A DNA stretch of 64,000 bases from Ekhidna sp051379705 (GCF_051379705.1 NZ_CP179868.1:3348001-3412000), one strand, 5' to 3'; positions 16,433-26,279 are shown, numbered from the stretch's first letter. The notes: generated by a model from the sequence alone, not told the origin. Made by a program: numbers and translations.

Positions 16433-18319
16433 TTAGTCATAGTTCTCCAACTCAAGGCTTGTATTGGCAAATTGTTGAATCCAAAAGCCATGCTTTCTTC
16501 CATTACTATAGTTTACGTCTTCAGATCGTATTTCTATAATATTTTCTTTGGCTCGCTCATTTATTGATATCAAGGCTGATTTGATAGAATCTGTGCTAAT
16601 ATTTCCAAGATGTTTTTTTGACATAAGATGAGCTTTTAGTCTTTCATTTTTTTTTGAATTGACGTGGAACCCATGATCCTTGGTTTCTAATTTAAATAGT
16701 ACTCTAAGGTCTGCAGTATCCAAAACAATGAAACCATTCTGATAAGCCTTTTCACCTCTTGGCATTAATTCATCTTCAACAATTAGTACAGCTCCTTTTT
16801 CTGATAGCAGTTTTTGAAGTTTTGCCTTTCCTTTAAAAATTGAAATCCACTCTTTTGTTTCAATTTCATGAAGCACGTTGCATAAAACAGCGACATCAAA
16901 TGATCCTGCATCATGATCTTTGAAGATGCTGGATATCTTATTATAATATCTTTTTTCAGACGATCCGTATACTACTTCGACAGAGTTGCAACATTCAACT
17001 TTGAATTCCTTTGAGGGATCATATGCGATATAATCTAAAAAATCTGTTATATCAGCTCCTTTAGTTGATTCATGAATATTTGCAAGAAGTCTACCTTGAC
17101 CCGCACCAAAATCCATGATCTTTATTTTATTCTTTTTCTTACCAATTAGTTTTTCTAATTCTTCTTTAATTTGAAGTACTTGTTTATCGTCTTTACCTGT
17201 CATCAATACATCAGGATGAAATAGAGATTCATAGGCAAATTGGTTTAGGGACATAATCCCGGGAAGGCTTATGAAATCCTGAAGTTTGTATAGCCGATCG
17301 TCATCGCCGAGCAAACTCTCGAGAACTTGTTCAGGAATATTTCCAGCATAAGACACTTTTCCTTCTTCTACAAAATGAATAGAAGAAGATTCAAAATGTG
17401 AGAGAAGAGCAATAGAGTGGGTAGCAATCCACAACTGACCGTTAGGGATATTATCAATGATTTTATCAACCACATCTAGAATTGCAGAAGGGTGTAGATG
17501 ATTTTCAGGCTCATCCATGAATAGAATGATGTCATTTAATGAGGCCCCTTGAGAGTGAATAGCGACACATAGTTGCAGCAATACCTTTTGCCCATCGGAG
17601 AGTTTGGCGTCTCCTAAGTTCATGTTGAATAAAGTAGGTTCTCCCTTATCATCTCTGGATAGTTCTACGTCAAGAAAAGTCTCTAACAAAACTTGCATCC
17701 TTTCATAATTTTCTTGATGAAATTTTCTTGCAGCACTGTCTCCAGTATAGTTTGGATGGGTAGATTCGAACCATTTTTGTTGCAGAGTACGTAGTTGAGC
17801 TAGTGTGGAATCTGCCAATTTTGATATGCCGATTATTTTTGAGTTCCCGGCATGACTCTCTATAGTACCAAGAGTGAGACTTCTATAGTCAGTTAGATGT
17901 ATATTTTTTGGTACATATCTAATAATCTTGTAATCATTAAAGAATTGATTAGTAATTATTAGGTTCCAATTATTTCGAACTTTTAAACTTTCTATATCAT
18001 TTAAATGTTGTTCGATTACTTTCTCTAGTGAACTTATTCTTTCAATTTTGGGATTTTCTTCATTTTGTCTGTGAGCTTCAATTTTTTTCTTGCTTACATC
18101 AATAGCTTCAGACAATTCATCAATGGATTTTCGATTATTTTCGATTTCAATTTTTTTTGGCTTATCCTTAAAATGTTCTTGAATTAGATTTAAGATCCTA
18201 GACTTTCCTGAGCCATTCTTACCAGCAAGCAAGACTACCTGCCCTAACTTCTCCATTACTATAGGCTTTAAGCCATTATTTATTTTTTCTTCGGGGATAT
18301 TTATTGATGTAATACGCAT
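16433..18319 (-). CDS. AAA/ABC-type ATPase fused to a SAM-dependent methyltransferase
   Basis: 628 residues. N-terminal ATPase of the SMC/RecF-like type: Walker A GKNGSGKS (33-40), coiled-coil insertion (about 60-115), signature LSDGQK (240-245), Walker B ILFMDEPENHLHP (265-277) with D269 and E270, and switch histidine H301. From about 395 a class I methyltransferase follows: motif I MDFGAGQGR (402-410), acidic D434 in AYDPS, motif IV-like CNVLHEI (480-486), and a strand VLIVEDELMP (511-520). No TOPRIM or nuclease motif is seen. The pairing is unusual; ABC-type ATPases of this kind often act as sensors in phage defence, with the second domain as effector. Substrate unknown. It stands alone and starts at ATG. 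Confidence 0.85.
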   Translation of the reverse strand: MRITSINIPEEKINNGLKPIVMEKLGQVVLLAGKNGSGKSRILNLIQEHFKDKPKKIEIENNRKSIDELSEAIDVSKKKIEAHRQNEENPKIERISSLEKVIEQHLNDIESLKVRNNWNLIITNQFFNDYKIIRYVPKNIHLTDYRSLTLGTIESHAGNSKIIGISKLADSTLAQLRTLQQKWFESTHPNYTGDSAARKFHQENYERMQVLLETFLDVELSRDDKGEPTLFNMNLGDAKLSDGQKVLLQLCVAIHSQGASLNDIILFMDEPENHLHPSAILDVVDKIIDNIPNGQLWIATHSIALLSHFESSSIHFVEEGKVSYAGNIPEQVLESLLGDDDRLYKLQDFISLPGIMSLNQFAYESLFHPDVLMTGKDDKQVLQIKEELEKLIGKKKNKIKIMDFGAGQGRLLANIHESTKGADITDFLDYIAYDPSKEFKVECCNSVEVVYGSSEKRYYNKISSIFKDHDAGSFDVAVLCNVLHEIETKEWISIFKGKAKLQKLLSEKGAVLIVEDELMPRGEKAYQNGFIVLDTADLRVLFKLETKDHGFHVNSKKNERLKAHLMSKKHLGNISTDSIKSALISINERAKENIIEIRSEDVNYSNGRKHGFWIQQFANTSLELENYD

Positions 18320-18465
18320 ACTTCAATATACTACCATCCCACTAATTCCCCATAAAACTACTTACGTTGTACTCAATTTCTCTGTAAAGTAAAACTGTGA
18401 CTTAGCGGAGTGCAATAAAATCACACAACCAAAATCGTGGGTAAATAGGTGGGATTACCCTCTAA

Positions 18466-19812
18466 TTAATTAAAAGGCAGTGATACCCGAAACGTAGACC
18501 CATATCCCGGATCTGAAGTGGCCACAATACTTCCGTTGTGATCGGACACAATCTTGGAAGAAATCGCAAGACCCAGCCCTGTGCCTTGGCCTGCTTTTTT
18601 TGTAGTGAAGAATGGATCAAAGATCTTATCCAATACTTCCGGTGATATGCCACTTCCATTGTCGTCAATGATGACATGAATGGAATGCTTATCCACCTGC
18701 GTGCTTATCACTATTTTGCCCTGATTAGGAATTGCCTGCATGGCATTTCCCAGTAGGTTCAAAAATACCTGGTGAAGCTGCCCGGAGTTTCCCCTGACAA
18801 GGTGCTGCTCACAGTAGTTGGTTGCAATGTCGATGCGTCCTTTTGATTTATGTTCAAGAATATTGAGGCAGTTGTCGATGAGTTCGGGTATACTGCATTC
18901 TTCGGTTCGATTCTGCGATTGGTGGCTAAAGTGATTTAAGCTGTTCACGATTCTGTTCAGCCGCTTCAGCCCTTCATCCATGATTTCGAAAAAGTTCTCA
19001 TTTTCTTTCAGGGTTTCTTTATTCAAGTTTTGTTTCATGGTTTCCAGACTGCCTTGAATAAAATTGAGTGGGTTTTTAAGCTCATGATTGATCCCGGCAC
19101 TCATCTGGCCGAGAGAAGCCATTTTCTCCGAATTGATCAACTGACTTTGTGTTTCTTTCAGTTCCTGAAGCGCGCCTTCAAGCTTCTTTTTCTCCAGAAG
19201 CTGTTTTTTGTGTGCATGATCTTTATTCCGGATTACCACGATGAGCAAGGTGATGGTCAAGCTCAGCGAAACAATCACATGGATCCGGTCACTTAACTGC
19301 GCCACCGATTCAGATACCACGATCTGATAGAAATAATACCTGGGCAACAAGATGCAACCCAGAATCAGCAGAAGTGTGATTAGGAATGAGATAAAGAAAT
19401 ACTTTTTTTCCTGACTGAAATCAAAAAAGAATACATAGCCAAGAAGAATAGGGAAGTAGATTGTAAGTATGGCCTCACTCAAGGTGTATACATGATAGGT
19501 AAGGAATACGCTGAAAGAAGCGATACCCATAAGAAGTACTTTAGCAATCCCCAGCCTGCCATTACTATTCAGGCCATAGCTTAGAAGGCTGACTATCATG
19601 AAGGCTAATGAGATAAGAATAGTGCGGAAACCCTCTGCATAGACACCATAGAGCGCATAGAATAGATATAAAAAGGAAACAATCAATGCAACACTATTCG
19701 TGACCACAATGTGTTGTTTCTCCTCCAGAGTCAGAGATTTATTAAGTCCTCTTCGAATAAGCTTTTTAAATAGATTCAATCTGACGGAGTGTGGTGATTT
19801 TGCAGGCCTCAA
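18466..19812 (-). CDS. Sensor histidine kinase with multi-pass membrane domain
   Basis: 448 residues. About six membrane segments between residues 38 and 195, a coiled linker (200-228), HisKA with H243 in GINHELKNPLNF, then HATPase with DNGSGISPEVLDKIFDPFF and GTGLGLAI. It is an inner-membrane kinase without extracytoplasmic domain, so it probably senses a membrane or diffusible signal. No response regulator is adjacent, so it is an orphan. There is no ATG ahead of the conserved region: the frame begins with TTG at 19812 (another TTG at codon 12), an unusual start for this window. A GGGTAA/TTACCC hairpin lies just downstream (18439-18460). Confidence 0.9.
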   Translation of the reverse strand: MRPAKSPHSVRLNLFKKLIRRGLNKSLTLEEKQHIVVTNSVALIVSFLYLFYALYGVYAEGFRTILISLAFMIVSLLSYGLNSNGRLGIAKVLLMGIASFSVFLTYHVYTLSEAILTIYFPILLGYVFFFDFSQEKKYFFISFLITLLLILGCILLPRYYFYQIVVSESVAQLSDRIHVIVSLSLTITLLIVVIRNKDHAHKKQLLEKKKLEGALQELKETQSQLINSEKMASLGQMSAGINHELKNPLNFIQGSLETMKQNLNKETLKENENFFEIMDEGLKRLNRIVNSLNHFSHQSQNRTEECSIPELIDNCLNILEHKSKGRIDIATNYCEQHLVRGNSGQLHQVFLNLLGNAMQAIPNQGKIVISTQVDKHSIHVIIDDNGSGISPEVLDKIFDPFFTTKKAGQGTGLGLAISSKIVSDHNGSIVATSDPGYGSTFRVSLPFN

Positions 19813-19880
19813 GATAAAAAATAATCCACTGATTTTTATCAGATGATAATCATTTTAACACGCTACTATTTTATGTAAAT

Positions 19881-22865
19881 CTATCTGGATACCGCACGTA
19901 TCATCTCCTTCGATTCATCTTCTAAATTCACGAAATTGATCTTCTCCATTCGGTCAACTTCCAAGCTGTAGAAATCAAATTCTTCCACCACCTTTCCGGT
20001 CAGTTTGTAGACGCCTTTGCCACGAAAAGGATGTCGAGCGACAGAAGGAGGAAAGTGCACTGTATCAATGAATTGTCCTTCGCGATCAATGAAGGTTCCG
20101 AAACACATACGCTTACCGTTGGACGTGCCGGTGTTTTTCACCGTGACCAGATAGCCGAGCATTTCCACGCGTTGGCGAAGGTGATTGGGCAGATCTTTTG
20201 CAAGCACCCCAACACTATCTGTTGCAGTCATATCAAATGGGTTGCATAGCGGGAAACCCAGTAAATCCATCTCGTCCAGGGCATCTTCTCTTTTATCGTA
20301 ATAGAGAGGAGGAAGCGTCCATTGCTTGATGGGAACTTTGAATAAACCATTTTTAGCACGACTCACACCTCCGCCCATCGAAAAGTGTACTTGCCATAAA
20401 ATGTCTTTTTTAGAACCAAAAGCACGCAATGCTCCCACACGAACCAATAGCTTGATTTGCTCCAGAGAGATAGCTACCCGATCGGTGAAGTCATCCAAAT
20501 CCAGAAAGGCTCCATTCTTTTCCCGCTCAGCAATAATCGCATCGATGGTAGTATGATTCAGATCCTTCACCATGCCGAACCCGAGATAAATGGTCTGTCC
20601 AAAAATCACCGTCAACCCCTCACTGTGGTTGACGCACGGGGCTTCTATCTCCGCTCCATTCATACGTGCTTCGTGCACATAGAATTCGGTACGATAAAAG
20701 CCACCTCCGTTATTGATGACAGCCACCATGTATTCCAGCGGATAGTACGTTTTGAGATACAAAGCCTGATAGCTCTCTACGGCGTAGGAGGCCGAGTGGC
20801 CTTTGGCAAATGCATAGCCCGCAAAACTTTCAATCTGACGCCAGATATCAGCAGACAATTCATAGGTGTGACCCAGGTCTTTACAATTCTGAAAAAACTT
20901 GTCTTTTACCTTAAGAAACTCGTCGCGCGAACGATACTTACCTGACATGCCTCTGCGAAGCATGTCCGCTTCTCCCAAATCTAGCTTAGCAAACAGGTGA
21001 GCAACTTTGATTACATCCTCCTGATAGACCATCACACCGTAGGTATCGGGCATAATGTCTTGCAAGATGGGATGTGCATCTTTTCTACGCTCCGGATGGC
21101 GATACCGCAAGATGTACTCACGCATCATTCCCGATTTGGCTACTCCCGGCCGGATGATGGAGCTGGCTGCTACGAGCCCGAGGTATTCATTTACCTGAAG
21201 CTTGCGCATGAGCATACGCATGGCCGGAGATTCGATGTAGAAGCACCCGATGGCATCTGCCTTTTGGAGCCTATCGTTCAGCTTGGGATCGTCTTTGAAC
21301 GATTTGAAATTGTGAATATCTACCTCGGGATCGTCAGGGCAATTGCGCTTGATCACGTCCAGAGAATCTCGGATTTTACCCAACCCTCGCTGACTGAGGA
21401 TGTCAAACTTGAACAGCCCGACATCCTCAGCGATAATCATGTCAAAATGAGTGACTGGATAACCTTTTGGCGGAAGTGAAGTAGCAGTGAAATAATGAAT
21501 GGGTTTGTCAGCGATGAGAATACCTCCTGCATGAATACTGAGGTGGCTGGGGAAGTTAGTAAGCCGCGCACCGTATCTGCGAATTAGCTGGCCGATATGG
21601 TCCAGGTCTTTTTCCTCTGTTTGTCCGACTTTTTCTATTTCATGGGGAGGGAGGCCAAACACTTTGCCCAGCTCACGGATGATGGCTCGGTTTTGAAATG
21701 TGCTATAAGTAGCCAAAAGAGATACTTGCCCTTTGTCGCCAAATCGTTCGAAGATGTAACGGGTAATGTCATCCCGGTCTTTCCACGAAAAGTCAATGTC
21801 GAAATCAGGCGGATTTTGCCTGAATAGGTTGATAAATCGTTCGAAGTAAAGATCCAGCTCGATCGGGTCTACGTCCGTGATCCGCAGGAGGTAGGCGGCT
21901 ACACTGTTAGCTCCGCTACCTCTCCCCACGTGGTAGTAACCTTGTGAGCGGGCGTATTCAAGGATGTCCCAGTTGATGAGAAAGTAAGAAACGAACCCCT
22001 TCGATTTGATCATGTTGAGCTCCATATCCAGTCGATCGAGGATTTTCTGATCCGGGCGATCGCCATAGCGATATGATAAAGCTTCATGGCAGAGCTTGGT
22101 GATCATCTGCATGTCTTCTTCCTCCGACCCGGAATACACCTTCAGGTTTTGATGGTTGATGGGATCGTTGAATTGAAACTCGATGGAACATTGCTCCAGC
22201 AATTTTTTTGTGTTCACAATGATTTCCGGATAGTCCTTATAGGCCTCAAAAAGCTTTCCTACCGGATGCATAACATCATTTGGATCACCTTCTTCTTCTT
22301 TTGGAAGCCTGCTCAAGAGCATATTTTTGTCGATGCTTCGAAGCAAGCGATGCATATTAAAATGGATCTTATTGTCTTCACCACCGCGGAATGAAACCGT
22401 CTGCAAAATCACCAGTTTGTCCAGCTTGTTCTTCCACTTGGTCATTGGCAGTTTGATGATGTCCTGCGGACGAATGCCTAGAAATTCATTTTTACGAAGC
22501 TTTGAGCTGAATGAAAAATGGAACGGATAGATCGTAAAGGCATGCTTGAATTTTGGAGCTCGGTCAGGAAAGTTCTCTTTTTTTTGTAAGTGTATAGAGA
22601 GGTATTCGTTCAGTTCCTGAAAGCCTTGATTGTCTTTTGCAATCCCAATAAATTTTTGCTGAGCACCATTTCTAAAGTCGATTCCAAGAATGGGACGGAT
22701 ATCATATTCGGTAGATAAGCGAACAAAGTTGAGGCTTCCCGCTGTAGAGTTGATGTCTGTCAGTGCCATTTCTCTGATGCCGCACTGTCTGGCGGTTCCC
22801 AATAGCTCATCTTCGGATAAGGTGCCGTATTTGAAGCTGTAATATGTGTGTGCATTGAGGTACAT
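19881..22865 (-). CDS. DnaE-type DNA polymerase III alpha subunit, second copy (error-prone type)
   Basis: 994 residues from ATG 22865 (the frame also runs to a GTG at 22874). N-terminal PHP domain (MYLNAHTYYSFKYGTL), then the C-family palm with the catalytic PPDFDIDFSWKDRDD motif, fingers (AFAKGHSASYAV), helix-hairpin-helix region and a C-terminal OB domain near 890-960. It is shorter than replicative DnaE1 (about 1160), in the range of DnaE2-like enzymes. The neighbour dinB, on the same strand 135 bases upstream, points to a translesion mutagenesis unit. No imuA-like gene is present here. Confidence 0.88.
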   Translation of the reverse strand: MYLNAHTYYSFKYGTLSEDELLGTARQCGIREMALTDINSTAGSLNFVRLSTEYDIRPILGIDFRNGAQQKFIGIAKDNQGFQELNEYLSIHLQKKENFPDRAPKFKHAFTIYPFHFSFSSKLRKNEFLGIRPQDIIKLPMTKWKNKLDKLVILQTVSFRGGEDNKIHFNMHRLLRSIDKNMLLSRLPKEEEGDPNDVMHPVGKLFEAYKDYPEIIVNTKKLLEQCSIEFQFNDPINHQNLKVYSGSEEEDMQMITKLCHEALSYRYGDRPDQKILDRLDMELNMIKSKGFVSYFLINWDILEYARSQGYYHVGRGSGANSVAAYLLRITDVDPIELDLYFERFINLFRQNPPDFDIDFSWKDRDDITRYIFERFGDKGQVSLLATYSTFQNRAIIRELGKVFGLPPHEIEKVGQTEEKDLDHIGQLIRRYGARLTNFPSHLSIHAGGILIADKPIHYFTATSLPPKGYPVTHFDMIIAEDVGLFKFDILSQRGLGKIRDSLDVIKRNCPDDPEVDIHNFKSFKDDPKLNDRLQKADAIGCFYIESPAMRMLMRKLQVNEYLGLVAASSIIRPGVAKSGMMREYILRYRHPERRKDAHPILQDIMPDTYGVMVYQEDVIKVAHLFAKLDLGEADMLRRGMSGKYRSRDEFLKVKDKFFQNCKDLGHTYELSADIWRQIESFAGYAFAKGHSASYAVESYQALYLKTYYPLEYMVAVINNGGGFYRTEFYVHEARMNGAEIEAPCVNHSEGLTVIFGQTIYLGFGMVKDLNHTTIDAIIAEREKNGAFLDLDDFTDRVAISLEQIKLLVRVGALRAFGSKKDILWQVHFSMGGGVSRAKNGLFKVPIKQWTLPPLYYDKREDALDEMDLLGFPLCNPFDMTATDSVGVLAKDLPNHLRQRVEMLGYLVTVKNTGTSNGKRMCFGTFIDREGQFIDTVHFPPSVARHPFRGKGVYKLTGKVVEEFDFYSLEVDRMEKINFVNLEDESKEMIRAVSR

Positions 22866-22908
22866 TTTTAACACACTTGTTGGGGGATATAAAAGAAAAA
22901 TAAGAAAT

Positions 22909-22987
22909 CGTCATTTCTGTGAATACAGGAATCTCTATATCTACCTCTTTGAGTAAAGAGGTATCCGAGACAAGCTCGAATATGACG
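22909..22987. repeat. REP-like palindromic intergenic element
   Basis: About 79 bases between dnaE and dinB, bounded by CGTCAT (22909-22914) and ATGACG (22982-22987) as inverted ends. Inside, TACCTCTTT-GAGT-AAAGAGGTA (22942-22963) forms a perfect stem. The wording resembles interspersed elements found between Bacteroidota genes; it occurs once in this window. Confidence 0.5.
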
Positions 22988-23000
22988 TGATGTTTTTCTT

Positions 23001-24218
23001 TTAATCATTGGCCTCTTTCACTTTAGATATGCTCATGTCACCTTTGAATGGATTGAATGTACGGATCGCATTCACTCCCAAAGCTTTGGCTCTCACAATG
23101 GACCGATCGCCATGTTTTTGTCTGAGCCAATCCATTTCTTGATACAGGTTGATGATTTCGCCTGAATCTTCAAATAAATTGATCTGATAATTGCCATGTA
23201 CCAGGCTGCTGAATCTCACACCAACGAGTCTGACCAATAACCTTCTATCGTAGAGTTTTTCAAACAACTCAATCACTCTTGGTATCAGTATATGATCAGC
23301 AGAAGTATAAGGTATGCGTACTTGTTGTGTGTAGGTATTAAAATCTGAATAGCGGATTTTCACAGCGACACAAGCGGTTAGCTTACTTTCCTGTCGCAGT
23401 TGATAAGCCAGGTGCTCGGTCATGGCCAGAATGATGTTTTTGAGTCGGGTGATGTCTGTAGTGTCCTTATTGAAAGTTTGTTCCGTAGAGATGGATTTTC
23501 GTTCAGAATACGGTATAACAGGCGAATGATCAATCCCATTGGCCTTTTCCCACATGGCAGCTCCATTTTTTCCAAAAATCTGTATCAACATATCTTTTGG
23601 CATCTCCTGTAGGGTATGCACCTTTCGCACACCCAGTCCTCTCAGCGTTTGCTGGGTTTTGCTGCCGATCATGGGAATTTTCTTTACGGATAAAGGAGCC
23701 AGAAACGACTTTTCAGATCCGGATTGGACCCAGATTTTATTATTGGGTTTCGCTTCTCCTGTAGCTACTTTAGAAACTGTTTTATTGATCGATAGACCAA
23801 AAGAAATAGGAAGATGAGTTTCCTTAATCACTTTTTCTCTTAGCTCGGAGGCCATTTTATAACACCCAAAAAAGCGATCCATACCCGTCAGGTCAGCATA
23901 AAACTCATCAATGGAAGTTTTTTCAAAGACAGGAACATGCTCCTTGATTATTGCCGATACTTCCATGGAAAATTTTGTGTAATCCACGTGGCTACCTTTA
24001 ATCACGATCGCTTCAGGACATAGCTGCATAGCCAGCCGCATGGGCATAGCTGAATGAACACCGAACTTCCGAGCTTCATAGCTGCACGCCGCTACCACAC
24101 CACGATCACTTGATCCACCGATCAATATGGGTTTACCTTTCAATTGACTGTCCCGCAACCGTTCCACAGACACAAAAAAGGTGTCTAAATCCAAGTGCAA
24201 AATGAAGGAATTGATCAT
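23001..24218 (-). CDS. dinB: Y-family DNA polymerase IV (DinB)
   Basis: 405 residues, full length. Catalytic acids D10 (HLDLDTFF), D104 and E105 (SIDEFYAD) are present, and the palm, thumb and little-finger regions are in order. A beta-clamp-binding pentapeptide QINLF lies at 345-349, close to the QL(S/D)LF consensus, and is followed by a 55-residue tail ending in a helix. It carries out translesion synthesis. Transcribed toward dnaE, with which it forms a probable DNA-damage pair. A dyad sits 10 bases ahead of its ATG. Confidence 0.95.
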   Translation of the reverse strand: MINSFILHLDLDTFFVSVERLRDSQLKGKPILIGGSSDRGVVAACSYEARKFGVHSAMPMRLAMQLCPEAIVIKGSHVDYTKFSMEVSAIIKEHVPVFEKTSIDEFYADLTGMDRFFGCYKMASELREKVIKETHLPISFGLSINKTVSKVATGEAKPNNKIWVQSGSEKSFLAPLSVKKIPMIGSKTQQTLRGLGVRKVHTLQEMPKDMLIQIFGKNGAAMWEKANGIDHSPVIPYSERKSISTEQTFNKDTTDITRLKNIILAMTEHLAYQLRQESKLTACVAVKIRYSDFNTYTQQVRIPYTSADHILIPRVIELFEKLYDRRLLVRLVGVRFSSLVHGNYQINLFEDSGEIINLYQEMDWLRQKHGDRSIVRAKALGVNAIRTFNPFKGDMSISKVKEAND

Positions 24219-24227
24219 GAGTCAAAA

Positions 24228-24246
24228 TTACTAATATTTTTAGTAA
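24228..24246. promoter_or_regulatory. Dyad operator candidate upstream of dinB
   Basis: TTACTAA-TATTT-TTAGTAA, perfect 7-base arms, 10-28 bases before the dinB ATG and 113 bases before the divergent kinase gene. Position and symmetry fit a repressor site such as a LexA box, but the sequence does not match the E. coli or Bacillus LexA consensus. Confidence 0.45.
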
Positions 24247-24358
24247 AATGTACCTCGGGATAATTATGTTGTTCGTCTAGTCAGTACTATGACTTATCTA
24301 ATTGCTTGTATGAACCCAATGAAAATAGCTATCTTTCGTGCAGTCACCAGTCTCAAGA

Positions 24359-26278
24359 ATGAAATATAGAAAAGGAATAATTTTTTTCTTTATAACGATT
24401 TTATTAAGTCATTATGCCATTGCGCAGACCAACCGTCAGCAGCAAATGGTATCAAAGACCTATTCAATCATTAAGAATATTGAGTGGCCAAAGAAAGAAA
24501 CGCCGTTCAAAATCCATATCATAACTACTGATAATGGACTGAAAGATCATTTCAGATCAACCAGTCAAAATCAAACACTTGCCGGAAGAGATGTATCTGT
24601 AAGCTTCACAAGTTATGTGCTCATCCCGGAAGCTGTAGACGCTATTTTCGTAACTAACCAATACAATGCAACCATCCCTACATTGTTGGATCGAATAGGT
24701 GGAAAAGGCGTGCTTCTAATCACCGACGGGTACGATAAGCAACGCGATGTAATGATCAATTTTCTGAATGACGGCACTGGTGGAGTAACATTTGAAATTA
24801 ACAGGGCGAATGTGACTAATCAGGGTTTAATCATTAAATCCGGAATGGATGATATGGGTGGTTCTGAAGTAGATGTAGCTAAGATATTTAAACAGGTGCG
24901 AGATTCGGTAAGAGCAATGGAGCTCCGTGCCGAAGCACTGAAAACACAATTTGATTCATTGAATTTTAATGTAGCAGCGGCATTGGGAATAATGAGGCAA
25001 CAGCAGGCATTAATTCGGGCGAGAAACGAAGAAATAGACAGGAAACAAAAAGAAATAGACAAGCAAACCGAGGTACTTGACTCACTGAGAGTTGAGTTTG
25101 CAGAATCAGAGACACGTTTAATTGACTTAACAGCCACGTTGGATGAACGTGAAGACGAATTAAATGTGCTTGGAAAAGAGATTGATGCACAGAAGGAAAA
25201 TGTGGAGGAAGGAAACAGGATTCTTGCCGAACAGACCAAGCGAATTGCAGATCAGAACGATGAAATTGCGCAGAGAGAAGAGCGACTGGATGAGATGTCC
25301 AACGTGGTAAACTCACAACAAAGTGCTCTTGTGTTTTTAGTTCTGTTTCTAGTCGTTCTTGTAGGCTTTTCATTTCTTATTTTCACTGCTTACAAAGCAC
25401 GGAAAAAGGCCGCCAAAAAACTTGCCGAGCAAAAAGAAGACCTGGGGAGATTGCTCAATGAACTTCAGGAAACACAATCCCAGTTGGTTCAATCAGAAAA
25501 GATGGCTTCACTGGGTACCTTGACCGCCGGTATTGCCCATGAGATTAATAATGCTATTAACTTTGTTTATTCAGGTATTCACGTCTTAAGTGACAAGTTC
25601 ACTGAAATACGTCCGGTTATATCGCACGTTACAGAGATTAAGAAAGATGATAAAAACCTTCAGCAATCCATAGATAAACTGGTGAAAGAACGAGAAGAAG
25701 TTGATTATGATGAAGCGCAAGGAGTGATTGATCAAATGATTACCAGTATTAAAGTAGGTGCGGAACGAACGACCGAAATTGTGAAAGGTCTTCGAACTTT
25801 CTCAAGAGCAGAAACCGAAAAGAAAACCCGAATCGACATTCACGCAGATATTGATGTGGCATTGTTGCTGCTCAATAGTAGACATAAAGACGCCATAAGT
25901 ATCAACAAGAAATTGTCAGACCAGCACATGGAGGTGGATGGTTATAAGGGCCAGTTGAGCCAGGCGTTTCTCAATATCATTAGCAACTCTATTGATGCTG
26001 TAGCACCAAAGGGTAAGGATGGTAAGATTGATATTGAAACCTCATTTGATGGGAAGAGAGCCGAGGTGAAAATCACTGATAATGGCGTGGGGATGTCTGA
26101 GGATGAAATACAGAAAATTTTTGATCCATTTTTCACCACCAAAAAGATAGGAGCCGGGACCGGATTGGGACTGTCAATAACCTATGGTATCGTTGAACGA
26201 CACGGCGGTACAATTGCGGTAAATTCTCAAATAAATGAAGGAACTGAATTTATTATTAAACTACCTTTAGCGAGCTAA
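24359..26278 (+). CDS. YfiR/DUF4154-domain sensor histidine kinase
   Basis: 639 residues from ATG 24359; the frame also opens at a GTG at 24338, but the ATG immediately precedes the signal peptide. Signal peptide (1-22), YfiR-like periplasmic domain (about 25-175, with IEWPKKETPFKIHIIT and GVLLITDGYD), long coiled coil (180-320), membrane helix (322-347), second coil, HisKA with H394 (GIAHEINNAINF) and HATPase (DNGVGMSEDEIQKIFDPFF, GTGLGLSITYG). YfiR domains elsewhere bind small ligands or peptidoglycan and control a partner; here it is fused directly to a kinase. One base separates it from the first receiver gene. Confidence 0.9.
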   Translation: MKYRKGIIFFFITILLSHYAIAQTNRQQQMVSKTYSIIKNIEWPKKETPFKIHIITTDNGLKDHFRSTSQNQTLAGRDVSVSFTSYVLIPEAVDAIFVTNQYNATIPTLLDRIGGKGVLLITDGYDKQRDVMINFLNDGTGGVTFEINRANVTNQGLIIKSGMDDMGGSEVDVAKIFKQVRDSVRAMELRAEALKTQFDSLNFNVAAALGIMRQQQALIRARNEEIDRKQKEIDKQTEVLDSLRVEFAESETRLIDLTATLDEREDELNVLGKEIDAQKENVEEGNRILAEQTKRIADQNDEIAQREERLDEMSNVVNSQQSALVFLVLFLVVLVGFSFLIFTAYKARKKAAKKLAEQKEDLGRLLNELQETQSQLVQSEKMASLGTLTAGIAHEINNAINFVYSGIHVLSDKFTEIRPVISHVTEIKKDDKNLQQSIDKLVKEREEVDYDEAQGVIDQMITSIKVGAERTTEIVKGLRTFSRAETEKKTRIDIHADIDVALLLLNSRHKDAISINKKLSDQHMEVDGYKGQLSQAFLNIISNSIDAVAPKGKDGKIDIETSFDGKRAEVKITDNGVGMSEDEIQKIFDPFFTTKKIGAGTGLGLSITYGIVERHGGTIAVNSQINEGTEFIIKLPLAS

Positions 26279-26279
26279 T

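Noticed and set aside
20457..21479. Rightward ORFs of 160 or so codons inside dnaE
   Set aside because: They sit opposite conserved polymerase motifs and are explained by codon bias in dnaE.
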